64,000 nucleotides of DNA from Haliclystus octoradiatus. Taxonomy: Eukaryota; Cnidaria; Staurozoa; Stauromedusae; Haliclystidae. The stretch spans positions 20,423,482-20,487,481 of the forward strand of contig OU744451.1 of the NCBI GenBank assembly GCA_916610825.1, given 5' to 3'. This document shows positions 23,501-36,000 of the stretch, piece by piece. The notes beneath the pieces are model-generated. The model searched no databases. It was not told the origin of the DNA and saw only the letters and a program-made list of their open reading frames with translations. How positions within the stretch are numbered: position 1 is the first letter of the stretch; each line of letters opens with the position of its first letter. The position numbers and the translations under genes were made by a program.

Positions 23501-26500
23501 TTATATTAATAAGTGTGATGTAAATAATCTAACAGTTATAATTAATGTTAACCGATGCAATAGTACGAAGATGGTTATGGCTGAACTGGATGAGTATTTT
23601 AACTGCTTGAACCGTTTTGAATTTGGTTGCCTTCGCGTTTGAAGTTCTTACTCATTCTTCTTTGAAAACATGCCACCATTTCTGCAGTTATTAATATTAT
23701 CATTATTAATAAGATCATATCCGAAATTAAAGTTTGGCTTGTCTACCATTTTGGTAGTTTTATTTAGTTCTAGGGCAAAAAGAAATTGATGGTTCAAACT
23801 TGGTCCAACTTCCCTCTTTCATTCATCGATATTACTTGCATGTTCTATCGACCTATCAAATTGCTAGGAATCATTAGCTTATTCTAGAACAAAGGATCCC
23901 ACGTGTGTTCGTGACTTCTCCTGCACATTCAACAACCAATGAAATTGCTAGGAATCATTCAATGCTTTTAGAATTATTTTTCATCTGTTTTGAACAAAAA
24001 ATAATAACTTTATGAAAAACTTGCTTGTTCCAAACATAATCTATTACGATTGTCAAAACTTTCAAGCATTTCTGTCTTGCAAATATAACTCGCTTGGATA
24101 GTGGACATGAACAATAATGTTTTGCTTGAGACAAGTGAAACAGTTTTGAAAAATGAAATCTATTTTTGAAAGAATTAAAATGTTGCCGGTGCATGTACTA
24201 AACCTCGAAAACTATGATCAATAAACGGTAAAGAATTTTATAACTGAGCTGTATACTTCCTCAATGAGGAAGGTAATGGATATGCTTTATTTTTATTTTT
24301 CAGCGATACGATACACATATGTATAATGTCAAGAATTGCGATGATAATATATAAAAAATGTTCTTAAAATTATAAATGCAGGATCAAATCCAAATTACTA
24401 TACTGTATCTATAGATGTAAAACATTTTCAAAATTTACAATTTTCAAATTATGTATCAGTGAAATGTTAATTGTAACAGCAATGGCTACTTTTCTATAAA
24501 ACACCTTCTTTGTAAAACATTAATGTTACCACGTTGACTTTTATTAGATCTATCATTAGTCTCACTTATTGCCTATAAATGTTTACTTTCATTTATATTA
24601 AATAAAACTTCTACGTGGCACTAATTGAAAATTACATATCATTGTGGGGCCACCATTAAATAATGTTTAAAATTGAGTTCTATTCGAGACTTTTTTGATA
24701 TTGTATCTTCTGTATCTAATTTAATTTTAATACGTTTTTCATTTTTTTCATCAGAGTCTCTTAAACACGAGTATCAAAAGTTTTGAAGAATCACCGGTAG
24801 ATATTATTATTCATTTCATTCCTACTGACTTTCATTATTATGATATGGATGACCGAGGCAATTGTATTGTTTATTATATACGTTTTAAGAGCATCTTCCT
24901 TCACACAAGACTTAGTATTGATGGGTCAATAAGATCGACTAATAAAATTATTATTCAAAGCTGCTACATAGATTTTTGATTTAAATGCCATTATTATTTA
25001 CCAAATTCTAATAACTCGCAATATTGTTGAAATCTTAAAAATGACCTGAGGCATCGTTAAGGCAACCCAGGAGCGCTCCATTGGAAGTGGATATGACTTC
25101 TTCTCCTGCCCTTGAGGAAGTAGGCAAACATTAGCAAAAACTTTCTTTCGGGAAAAACAATGACTAACGTCTAACCTTTATTTTTAGAAGGATTTTTTTT
25201 CCACTTGGTCTTACTTGTATGGAGACTTAATAATACTTCTATAGAACTTACAACTAACAAGTACAAATATGATTGTAAACTATGAAAGGAAATAGGAAAC
25301 TACATCAGTTTATTTTAGAATTTTCTTATAACCGTAAAACATTGTTATGTACATTCTCCTACAATGGACCATCTTTCTTACTATATTATTGTAATTTTAT
25401 TATTAATAAAGTATTCCCTTAAGTATTCACAGAAACGTGTTGTGAAACGTTGTAACAAACTTGTTTTATCGATATTCTGGGTTAAACTTATTTTTCAAAA
25501 ATACCGTTTACATTGAATTTTATAATCAATTATTACACATGTATACCTCTTAACAAACGGTACAATTACAATACTATATGTGTTAGCTTTTGTGAAGTCT
25601 TTTAGAAACATTATAACATCGATCGAAGATAGCGACGAAAGAAGAAACCTTCTATTTGTTGAAGTTGTTACATCCACAATGTCGTTGATTGCAGTTGCCT
25701 TCACGCTGACAATATTTGCCGTATTGAGGTACGTCATGTAGGTTGGCCGATATGTTCTCACCTTCTATAAGCTAACATAACTCGATATTTTTCATATAGA
25801 TACAGACATCTCTGGTGATAACACTTTTGCAAGATATTAAATTTCATACATGTCAAAAATCTGTTGTGCAAAGTTTCTTAATTGTCAATTGATTCATTAT
25901 AGGCATTTACGAGAAAAATAAATATCTATCAAATCTTTTAATTCCAATTCTTTTGTTTGCATAAATCAGGAACGTATATTGAGAAATGATGCACTTGATT
26001 AGATTAATATGTAGAAATGTGAATTCTTGCTTAAAAAGGTTCAAAAATTTTTTGTTATTGTTGATTTATTTCTTGAAAATTATTTCAAGTACCAATTGAG
26101 CTACAAACAACATTGGAAACAATCTGAAGGCTGCTGTAGATCAACAAAATTTCTCAAAAGTTCTATTTAGTAATCTTGATGATCAAGGAACAATTGAGAA
26201 TAAGATTGATTTCAAATTAGAACTAGTGACCCTCATAATGGCTCTATTCGTCTCTCTATAATGCAGAATTAATACGGTCTGCATTTTTCTGAAATTTATA
26301 TCGACATTTTCGGAAGCATATAAAAATTCATAAAAATTATCTAATCTTCATTACGATTTTGACTCTCTGTCTCAAAATTCAGATTGAATAACAATACAAG
26401 GATGTTAATACACAAAAATCTTCTTGTGGCCTATGGAATGTTCTGTGCTATGTTGATTAGTGGCGTGGCATCAGCTGAGAAGATGAGAGAGATTCGGGTA

Positions 26501-29500
26501 ATAAACAAAACAATATGCTACTGATGTGATGGGTGTTCATATATCACCAGGACCATGGGGGTAGTTTCCAAACATTTTGTAAGCGAGGTCATTCAAATAG
26601 TGGAGCGTACGTTTTTAAAAATTCATAAAAAATATGTTTAGGGTATGCTTTAAAAAATAAATGTGCACGGTATAAATTTTACTCTAACCTTAAAGCAATG
26701 TTAACTTTATAATTTAGGTTTTAGTTCTTGGCATATATTTTTTTCTCAATTCTTTTTGGTGTATTGCATTTGTCCTTTTTCAAAAAATATTTGAAATATC
26801 ATTTTAATTTAGACGTTTATGTGGTCATCTTTTCTTAGCTCTATTTGAACAACCCCGTCCAAGCGAAATGAAGGCTACCACCAAGGACAAGGACTACATA
26901 TGAGCGCATTTATAGCCTAACTATAGCAATGGTATTGTAGGTCCAGTACTGGACCTTGTGTGAGAAAACTTTCAGTTTACTATTAGCAAAAATAATTAGC
27001 CATATGCTTCACTCTGCGAAAATGCAAAAGGTAAATCCTCGTATTTAGGACGTCTAAAACTTGAACAGAAATCTAAACAAACTTGTCTTGTCTAACTCTG
27101 ATATTTTATGCTAGACCTTGAAACTATTTTTGTTTTAACATGATGACTCAGGAATTTCCCTCTTAAGTGCGCTAGTTTCCTTGAAGAGGGGGCTATACTG
27201 ACAGAAATTATTTGAAAAACTGATTGAGATATCAAACATTTCCAGACAGACAAAATTGTTTACGCGAAAACGGAATTCTGAACTTAGAAAACGAAAACGG
27301 AACTTAGAATTCTCTAGCGTCAATTGTAACACCAACCCCCTTCTGTGCCACATTGATCATAAGGATTATTATCAACTTAGTTTATACCATGTGACCTGTC
27401 ATCCACTGGTAACACTTCAAGGTATCCTTTTTGAACCAGTGAGACTTCAATCAAAATCCACATATCTCCGACACACAAAATAATAGTACAATATTCTCGA
27501 TAGTGTTCCATAGCTGTAATTTTGCCTGTATAAATTTATCACTTCTCAGCAAGAATCATCTGTTGTATGTTTTCAATTCACTTGATTTAAATTAATTCTG
27601 TAAATTTTTTAGGCCCGGGGACATCTCATTATTAAGGACAGCCTTTTCCAGATTCCTTTTGAATTTTTAAGCCCTCATTGTGAATATTTTTACCTTTGTT
27701 TTGATCAGGAATACATCAAATTTGATGGTATTAATTTTGGAATGCTGTTATACTTTACTGCTTTCACCATTTCTGTAAACGGCCAAAAACTATTAGATTC
27801 CCACGTTGCACGTATGATACTGTTATTCTATAGTATAGTGCCACATTTTTATTTAATTTTTAATTTGTTGACAATGCTAATCAAATGAAATCAAATCTTA
27901 CATAATATATATAATACATTAATTATATGATACAATGCTATATCTCATGGATGATATAATATTAATAATCACTTGAAAAAAACTTGTATCATGATTGGTG
28001 GATTTGTACCACGTGTTTAGAGGTTATGCCAAGACAACCCACGAAATTCCATGGCAACCCAAAAAAGCGTGCAGGTATAGGTCTATACCCGCACGTGTGC
28101 GGTATAGACCTATATCTGCACGGTTTTAGCCAAACAACTAGAACACATGTTTTGAAAATGGCTACTAGCTGCGACAGATTGAATATTTTTTCATAAATCA
28201 ACTTAAATGTATACTCTGTAATTGAAAATTCAATTGAGAAATTAAAAAAAAAGTACGAACTTGGGTTTTTCTATATTCAGATATAACTTTTACTATATAT
28301 TTCCAATATTGCAAACATATTGAATTCTTCGCGTTACATTTTTAAATGATATTCGTAACAATTTCATTCAAATTGCATTTAATGAAAAATCAATGACCCA
28401 TTAAATTAGCCAAAACAAATCGTTGTTGTAGTGAAATTGATTAGAGATAATTGATGTTCCAGACAAAGGTTATGTTACATGATTATTAAAATGATTACAT
28501 CACTCTTTGTTCGTGGGCCATCGAAATTTAGACACATTCGCTCTCTAACAACAAACTTGAAATCCATATCGTAAACGAGGCCGCCGAGTTTACGATATGG
28601 ATTTCAAGTTTGTTGTTAGTGAACTCGTGGATCTAAATTCCGATAACCAACTCACAAGAGTGATGTAATCCCTTATTAAAGATAGAAATGATTTAATTAC
28701 CATGGACAGATTCTTTGTCATCTCATTGAGCCCTTTCATCTTTGCAATATAATTATAACATTTTAAAATATTATACAATATGATATATCATGCATATGTG
28801 TGTGTATATTTTGGATCCTAACTATCCCAGCAGGAGGCCTGTATGTTTCATGGCCGAATATGAAAATAAGGGTTCGTTGATAATAGAATTTCTCAAGTAA
28901 AAAAAACTGTGGGAAAGTAGCCTGAAAGTGGTTCTTGTTACAAAATGATCAAGAATGAGAGCATCAACATTCTTATAAAATACATCCTTAACAATAATGT
29001 TATTCCGTTTCAGTGAAATTGTTTTGATCTGGTTCGAATTTATTCGGATCGTGTCTACTTACATATAAACTATTTAATTTCTATATATTAAGGTTTGATT
29101 TGCCATTCTGATTCTGGATGTCCAAATGTTGTTTCCAAATGTTGTCTCTCTTGAAAAGCGGAAGTATCCAAAATGTTCCAACATCCATTCGACGACGAAT
29201 TAATTAACTGTTTTCATAGAAAAACCAAAACTGCTCATTCTGCTGTCAGACTCGTGATATGCATATTTATTCAGAATTTCTTGAAAGGGACGCGATGATT
29301 TATAAAGTGGAAAATGTCTAGTGCTGCTACAAAGATATAAATAAATACCATAGCTGACAGCAATGATTAAAATTGCAAGGCCATCTGGAAATCGCGATTC
29401 GCCTTCGACTTTTCTACCTCTTCTAGATTATCAACCTATGAAATTCTTCAAATCACTGAAGTTGTTAATACAATGATAATTAATGATATCAAAGTAAGTT

Positions 29501-32500
29501 TATTACTTTAAAAAAACCTCAGAAAATCATAATGTTCATACAACAAATTTATTGTTGTACAAGATAATCTCGACACAATTGTTTGCATAATTTCCCGACA
29601 ACGGTTTATCTGTATTCTTTCGCCAGTGAGACGAACATTAGTCACGGAGAGACAAAAAATGTGGAAATATAGAAATATTGAAATAATATATTTACAAACA
29701 GGCAATACTATTTATTTAGAGATTATCGCCAATTAAATATAGCTGTGCAATCTATCATATATTAGACAACATTTTAATGAAAGACCTTCTGCTGAATTAG
29801 CATATCCGTGGGGGTAAATCCAATATAGAGAGGAACCTAACACTTTGAATGGGCTTCTTGTTTGCGATTCCAAAAGAATTTACGAAATAACACTCAAGGT
29901 TGATCGAATCCATCTACTATAACATGTAGAAAATCTGAAAGTTAAGCTTCGAGTTAAAGTTCTTAGGATTTCTCTAATCTAGGTTGTAAATTCCAAATTA
30001 ATTAAATGTTGGGGTATCATTTTAAGGTCTTCCCCTGTAATACAAAGTGTCAGATCCATGTGTTTTCTTATGATCCATGTGTCAGATTCAGCTCTATAGA
30101 TATACTTCAATAATAATATTAATCACAAAGTCAAAATTGCTATTTCAAGTTTCAAGTGCATGGAAGCGAAACATGAAGTGGAAGATTTCACTGTCTGATT
30201 CTTTTGCTATTATCTAAGCTTCCATTTATTAATTGCATTGAGCTCTCTGTCCGATCAGCAATGCAATGTTTTACAATGTTGTATACATATCTATTTGTTT
30301 AAGTTTTTTTACTTTACTTTTATATATAGGCTGCCTGTGTCATATTTGTCTCACTCTTTCACTATTTTTTATTGGCCGTATTCTCATGGATGTTATTAGA
30401 AGGAATACATCTAATGATTATCCTTGTTTTGGTTTTTGATATGAAAAAGAGAAGATATTGCCTATTTCTATGCTTTGGATGGGGTAGGTATAGTAAAATA
30501 CACTAATCTTTGCAAAATCTGTAGCACAACATGAATTTGTAAATCAGCTGGACTGGAGTTGGAGATAGCGTGCAAGCTACTATATGGGTTTCCTTACCTG
30601 ATGTTTGAAGATCTATAAATTCTCAGCAAAATTTAAATTACATATTTTTAAATTTGAACTTCCTTACGATATGATGTATCATCAATCCGCTTTTCTTGTT
30701 AAATTTTAGTGACCAAGATGTAAGAACAATAATATGGCTGAGGTGTGATGGCATGGATGGATATCATGTGCTCAGTGTTCATCATCGTTACTGATTCCTA
30801 CAACGGGACCATATGGTCAGGACATTCCTTTAAAATCCTTCAACTTTATCAGCAATTGTTATAAATATACCGCCTATATGGTCATGTTTTTATATAGCCC
30901 CATTTTGATGTAAGGTAGTATAGCAATCTAGTATTTTAGTAAAAGATTATATTATATCATTGGTTTTCAATAGGCTTTCCTCTACTGATATTGGGTATTA
31001 TGTGGGCTATTGACTGGGAAGCATTCGTCAACAGTCAAATGTAAGTGGAGAAATGTAAAGTAAGCTCAAACGAAAACTGCGAAATTGAGTCTGTCATATT
31101 GCTTCCTATAGATGATAAAGTGATCTACAAAAACTATAGCTTGATATTGGCTGAGGACAATAAACACTTATCGAATTAAATTGAGCACGACACTGAGAAC
31201 TATCAGGCCGAGGTGCGGGTTACCTGAAGAAGCCGTAAGCTGAGGTGGATAACACACGCCGAGGCCTGATAGATTCCCAGTGTCATGTAAAATCGAGTTT
31301 GATAATTGTTCTATTATTACTCCATACCATGAGTTTTCCAAGAAATATTTAAGTACAATTGCGCTTTGAGGAATAATACGAAGTCATCACAACCAGTTTG
31401 TTTAAATATTTCTTCACAATTTAGAGACTTTAGCACTATGGATTTGATCAGATGAAGACATTTCGTTATCCTCTTTTTAACTATTCGTGAGTTTTCTTTT
31501 TAATAAGCTTGATAGCTCCAATTCTGCTAATGTAGTATATTTTCGTTTTGAAAAGTGAAACATTTGTAGAACAGAGTTTTCTATCACGTTAGTCTTGAAA
31601 CCTTGGAGATGCTATTGTCTCTACATATTGTCGCGACCTAATTGTGTCGAGCTCTACCCAATTGTCCCTGATTACTACGTCACGCTAGAAGACACTATAG
31701 GAGTTGTCAGTGTTCGATTAACAAATAGGAAGCAAGAAAACGCTCGAAGAAACTTTCTATTAATAATAATACATATTGACTGGGATGCCAATAAATGTCT
31801 ACATTGGTATTACAGTCAGAATTTTATAGCCAAGTGTTATGTTCGTAGTAAAAATTGATAACAGTATTACAACAAGGACTCCGGTTGATTTCACAATAAA
31901 TGCCAACGCTAATGAATGTATTTTGACCACGTTTCGACTTTCACTAAAAGCCATTATCAAGTCTAAAAAATTATGGGTGCAGATTAACTATTTATACTAA
32001 AATGATAAAGTTATACAATTTTCATATCTTGCCATATAAGGATAAGAATTACTTGATTTATTTTTATTTTTGTTTTAAAAGTCTCTTAGGACCATAACAA
32101 TGATTTTATTGAATCCGATTGCGTGTTCAGGGAAGGCTTCATTTCACGAATGAACAACATTTCAAAAACTTTGCAATCGAATTTAGTTTTGCATTGTTGT
32201 AAAACTGAAAACGATTCGTGAAGATTGTCCGTGTTCCCATGGTGATGTTCTTTCACATGGTTTCCGATCACTTTGGATTTGTGCTCAGCTATGCGTTTAT
32301 GGAGATGTCGGCAGGTGTACCCGACATAGCTTGCTTCACACAAGCCACATTGATATTTGTACACAACGCGATGCTGGCTAACAAGAGACGGTTTTTCTTC
32401 GTGATGTCGTAGATCGTCTTGCAGCTTACGGCTTTTAAAAACGGATTTAAACTTAACTTTACTTAATTTACTATTTAAACGATCGAACTCTTATCTTAAT

Positions 32501-32980
32501 ACATTGCTAGATTTTTGATCTTTAAAAGGTAATATTATTCTAATTATATTTTCATCTTTATTTACAACTTGGCTATTAAAAACATTAAAATTATACTTTG
32601 ATAAAACGTAATTTAAAAGATGTTCGGGGTATAAAAGATTTCTAAAAATTGACTTTATATATTTACATTCAAGGTTAAAAGCATGTTCCGATGAACATAC
32701 ACGAATTGCGCGAATAATGAGAGTTTTTAAAAGGACTGTGTTGTAGCGTTCGTCCACATGACTGTTAAAATGAGTTAATACACCAGTGTCCGTGGTTTTA
32801 TGGTAAACAGCGGTTGTAACGTTGTTATCTCGTTTTTCTAATAAAAGCCCAATAAATGGCAATCGCTTGTTGTTTTCCATTTCCATTGTAAATTTTATTG
32901 AACAGTGCAATGTTTGTAAGCAATCAAGTAGATCCTCTGTTGTCTTTTGGTCTTGTACAATAGTAACGGTGTCGTCGACG

Positions 32981-33017
<37 letters not shown>

Positions 33018-36000
33018 TTATTCAGAACCTTTAAGTTATACAAACTTTTTTCCAAAGGACTGACATAGCGATGATAAAATTGTGGTAACTTTCCACTTTG
33101 TTTTAAAAGGTGCTCTACGTGACACATAAATGCGTTGGCCATTAACGGACCCAATGGCGAACCCATTGCTACTCCATCAATCTGTTCGTATAATTTTTCT
33201 CAGAATATAAAAAGCTGATTTTTGGTAAAAATCTGTAGTAGCTGTTTCAATTGTTCTCTATTCATTTCTAAGCCGTGTTCATGGTTTAGCCAATCGTCTT
33301 TAAATGCCTCATCTACTATAATTGATATGGTTTCATCTAACGGAACGTTCGTAAAAAGTGCTGTTACATCATATGATACTAATACATCTGTAGGGACGAT
33401 TTTTAATTCAGAAATTTCTTTGGAAAATTCAAATACATCATTTATTGTATACTTGTTCTGGGCAATAGGTTGAAGTTTTTCGTTTAGCAATTTTGCTAGG
33501 TCATAATTGTAACTTTTTACAGCGGAAAGGATTGGTCTCATTTGTAAAGTTGGTTTGTGAGTTTTTGGTAAACCGTATAAATGTGATAAACGAGATCCAC
33601 TCGGGCAAAGGTTAGTCGCAATTTCCTCTGGAAGAATTTCTCTTACAATTTTTGTAACTTCCTTTTCTTTTTCAAATAATGGATGCGGGAATTTCGGTTG
33701 CCTCCCCCTCTTTTTAATAGGTTTGTATGGACGAAATTTTTCTTTTGAATCAATAGAGGCCTCTTTTAATAGACGGTAATAATCGACTTTGTTCATTATT
33801 ACAATACCATTGCCTTTATCTGGCTTTGTTATGATGATATCATCTTTTTTCTTGAGCGATTCTACAGCTCTCAGGAGTGATTTTGGAGCAGATGTTCCTT
33901 GCACTTTACAATAGTTTAGGGCAATAGATTTAAACGTTGAAAAATTCAATTCTTGCTCATCTTTATCAAGGTTTTTTCGTGATACATAACACGCCTTTTC
34001 AAATGAATGCTGATAAAATGTTGCGCTCCTCTTTTTTTGATTGTATGATGCGGCAAAGAGAAATTCAATCCTCTTGAAAGTAGTACTTTTTCGAAAAAGT
34101 TTAATTTATAAGCGGATAAATTCTTAATATGTTTATCTATATCAATTTTTTTATTAAGTAATCTTGATACTTTACCAATATGTATGGCTTCTGCTTTATC
34201 TCTTTGCTTGCTTCTTATTCTCACACATCAATGTAGCGTACAGACATAGGCTATAGTTGTAAAAGAATCTTTAATTTCATCAAATAGTAGATTAATGTCC
34301 GATTTTAGCTTTATGAGTTCTTTAAGTTTAATTTTAAGTTCTTCTTTGATGATATTTTCTTCATAGTTCTCGGAGCTATATCTCCACTTTTTCTTCTATC
34401 TGCATCTAACTTTGCAAAGGTAGGAGTGACTCCAAGATTTAAACAGAGCCGTACAAAGTCAATTGCGAATTCACAATTAACAAACTTTTTACTGAGCTTT
34501 TCAAGTCTCCTGAAAAGGCTAAGTCCATTATTGCGTTTCAGTATACCGATAAGAGTCTTCAGATTAATAGATTTCACAATAAATGCCAACGCTAATGAAT
34601 GTATTTTGATAACGTTTCGACTTTCATAAAAAGCCATAAAAAATAAAAAATTAAAGGTGCAGAGTAACTATTTATACTAAAATGATAAAGTTATACAATT
34701 TTCATATCTTACCATATAAGGATAAGAATTATTTGATTTTTTGAAATGTTGTTCATTCGTGAAATGAAGCCTTCCCTGAACACGCAATCAGATTCAATAA
34801 AATCATTGTTATGGTCCTAAGAGACTTAAAAATAAAAATAAAAATAAATCAAATAATTCTTATCCTTATATGGTAAGATATGAAAATTGTATAACTTTAT
34901 CATTTTAGTATAAATAGTTAATCTGCACCCATAATTTTTTAGACTTGATAATGGCTGTTTGTGAAAGTCGAAACGTTGTCAAAATACATTCATTAGCGTT
35001 GGCATTTATTGTGAAATCTATTAATCTGAAGACTCTTATCGACTCCAGTTGAGCATAAATATAAACTGTTTTGAACATGAATGTTATTACAATGTACTTG
35101 GTGGACTGTCTCACTCCCAGGCTACATGTCATCTAATGGTCCACAGAAAAATCCTGATCACTTCTACTTGGACTTCCACATTTCACAACCATTACCGACC
35201 ACAAGCCATTAATCCCAATCCTTGATTACTGTTCTCTTGACGATATCCTCAATCCTCGCATACAAAGACTCTGATGAAAATTATTGACAAATTGCTACTC
35301 TGTCAAATGGCTTCAAGGCAGCCAGAACACGTTACCTGATGCAATATCCCGCAGACCTATATGCTTCCCCCCAAGAGTTAGCAACCGATGCATATGTCAG
35401 ATTTGTGATAAGCCAAAACTGTTCAACATTTGACGAGGATCCATCTCCTGATACAGCTCTTGCTCTTCATCGCGGATCCACCCCCATTAATCCTTGCTAT
35501 CAACTTCTCCGTCATGCTGTAAAAACACCATCTGCTTCACTATTGCAATTAAAATCACACCAACCTTGGACTACAGCCTTACTGCCTTACAGGAAGATAT
35601 TTCACGAGTTACCTGTTCAGGATAAACTTGTTTTATACGGTGCCCGTATCATCATTCCCACCAGCATGCGCCCCATCATTCCAACGCCTCCATCTTCCAA
35701 ACCAAGGCATTGATCGTAGAATGCGTCGAGCTTGTCAAGTTGCATGCTGGCCAGGGATGACCAATCAAATCATATCAGTATCATTGCTTGTAATAAGCTT
35801 ATTAGAGTATCTAGATCGGCATCGTTTTAAATTGAAGTATTCTCAAAAATATTTTTAAATATCATATTCAATGATACTTCTACAGAATATTCTTCGATTA
35901 AACTATTTCATAATATATCCCTGGAACATACTGCAATGCTTATGAAAAGTGTTAAACTTTCATACTCAACATAAGAAAATTTAAATGATGCACTTTAAAA

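Larger units (their letters stand above)
26498..30329 (+). other. Receptor intron with palindromes and a dispersed repeat
   Basis: This 3.8-kb intron contains the palindromes at 28068-28122 and 28493-28670 and copy B of the dispersed repeat (28830-29720). A 20-bp perfect palindrome, AGGTCCAGTACTGGACCT, occurs near 26939. No further exon is needed by phase or expected by homology between TM2 and TM3. Confidence 0.6.
31888..34745 (-). mobile_element. Reverse-strand PLE, decayed, in the TM4-TM5 intron
   Basis: Read on the minus strand: 5' terminal repeat (about 34745-34563), N-terminal domain, RT, GIY-YIG endonuclease, then a 3' terminal repeat (about 32080-31888). The two terminal repeats share words such as AATGCCAACGCTAATGAATG. 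A head-to-head partial copy of the 3' end follows at 34736-35045. The proteins are only distantly like the 45-kb element, so this is a different PLE clade. Frameshifts, stops and an insertion in the RT motif show it is dead. It is antisense to the receptor. Confidence 0.8.

Noticed and set aside
24980-25605. Search for a GPS motif before TM1
   Set aside because: Short open pieces near 25070-25130 and the frame before 25606 lack the Cys/Trp pattern and are interrupted by stops, so no GPS is claimed.
25495-25761. 88-codon minus-strand open frame over the TM1 exon
   Set aside because: It is the antisense shadow of the TM1 exon and has no domain similarity.
30710-30900. Candidate TM4-like exon after the TM3 exon
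   Set aside because: Stops occur in the required phase. The exon at 30974-31040 fits phase, splice sites and TM4 sequence.
31595-31858. 87-codon frame in the TM4-TM5 intron
   Set aside because: No recognisable domain or splice context; the intron is explained by the flanking receptor exons.
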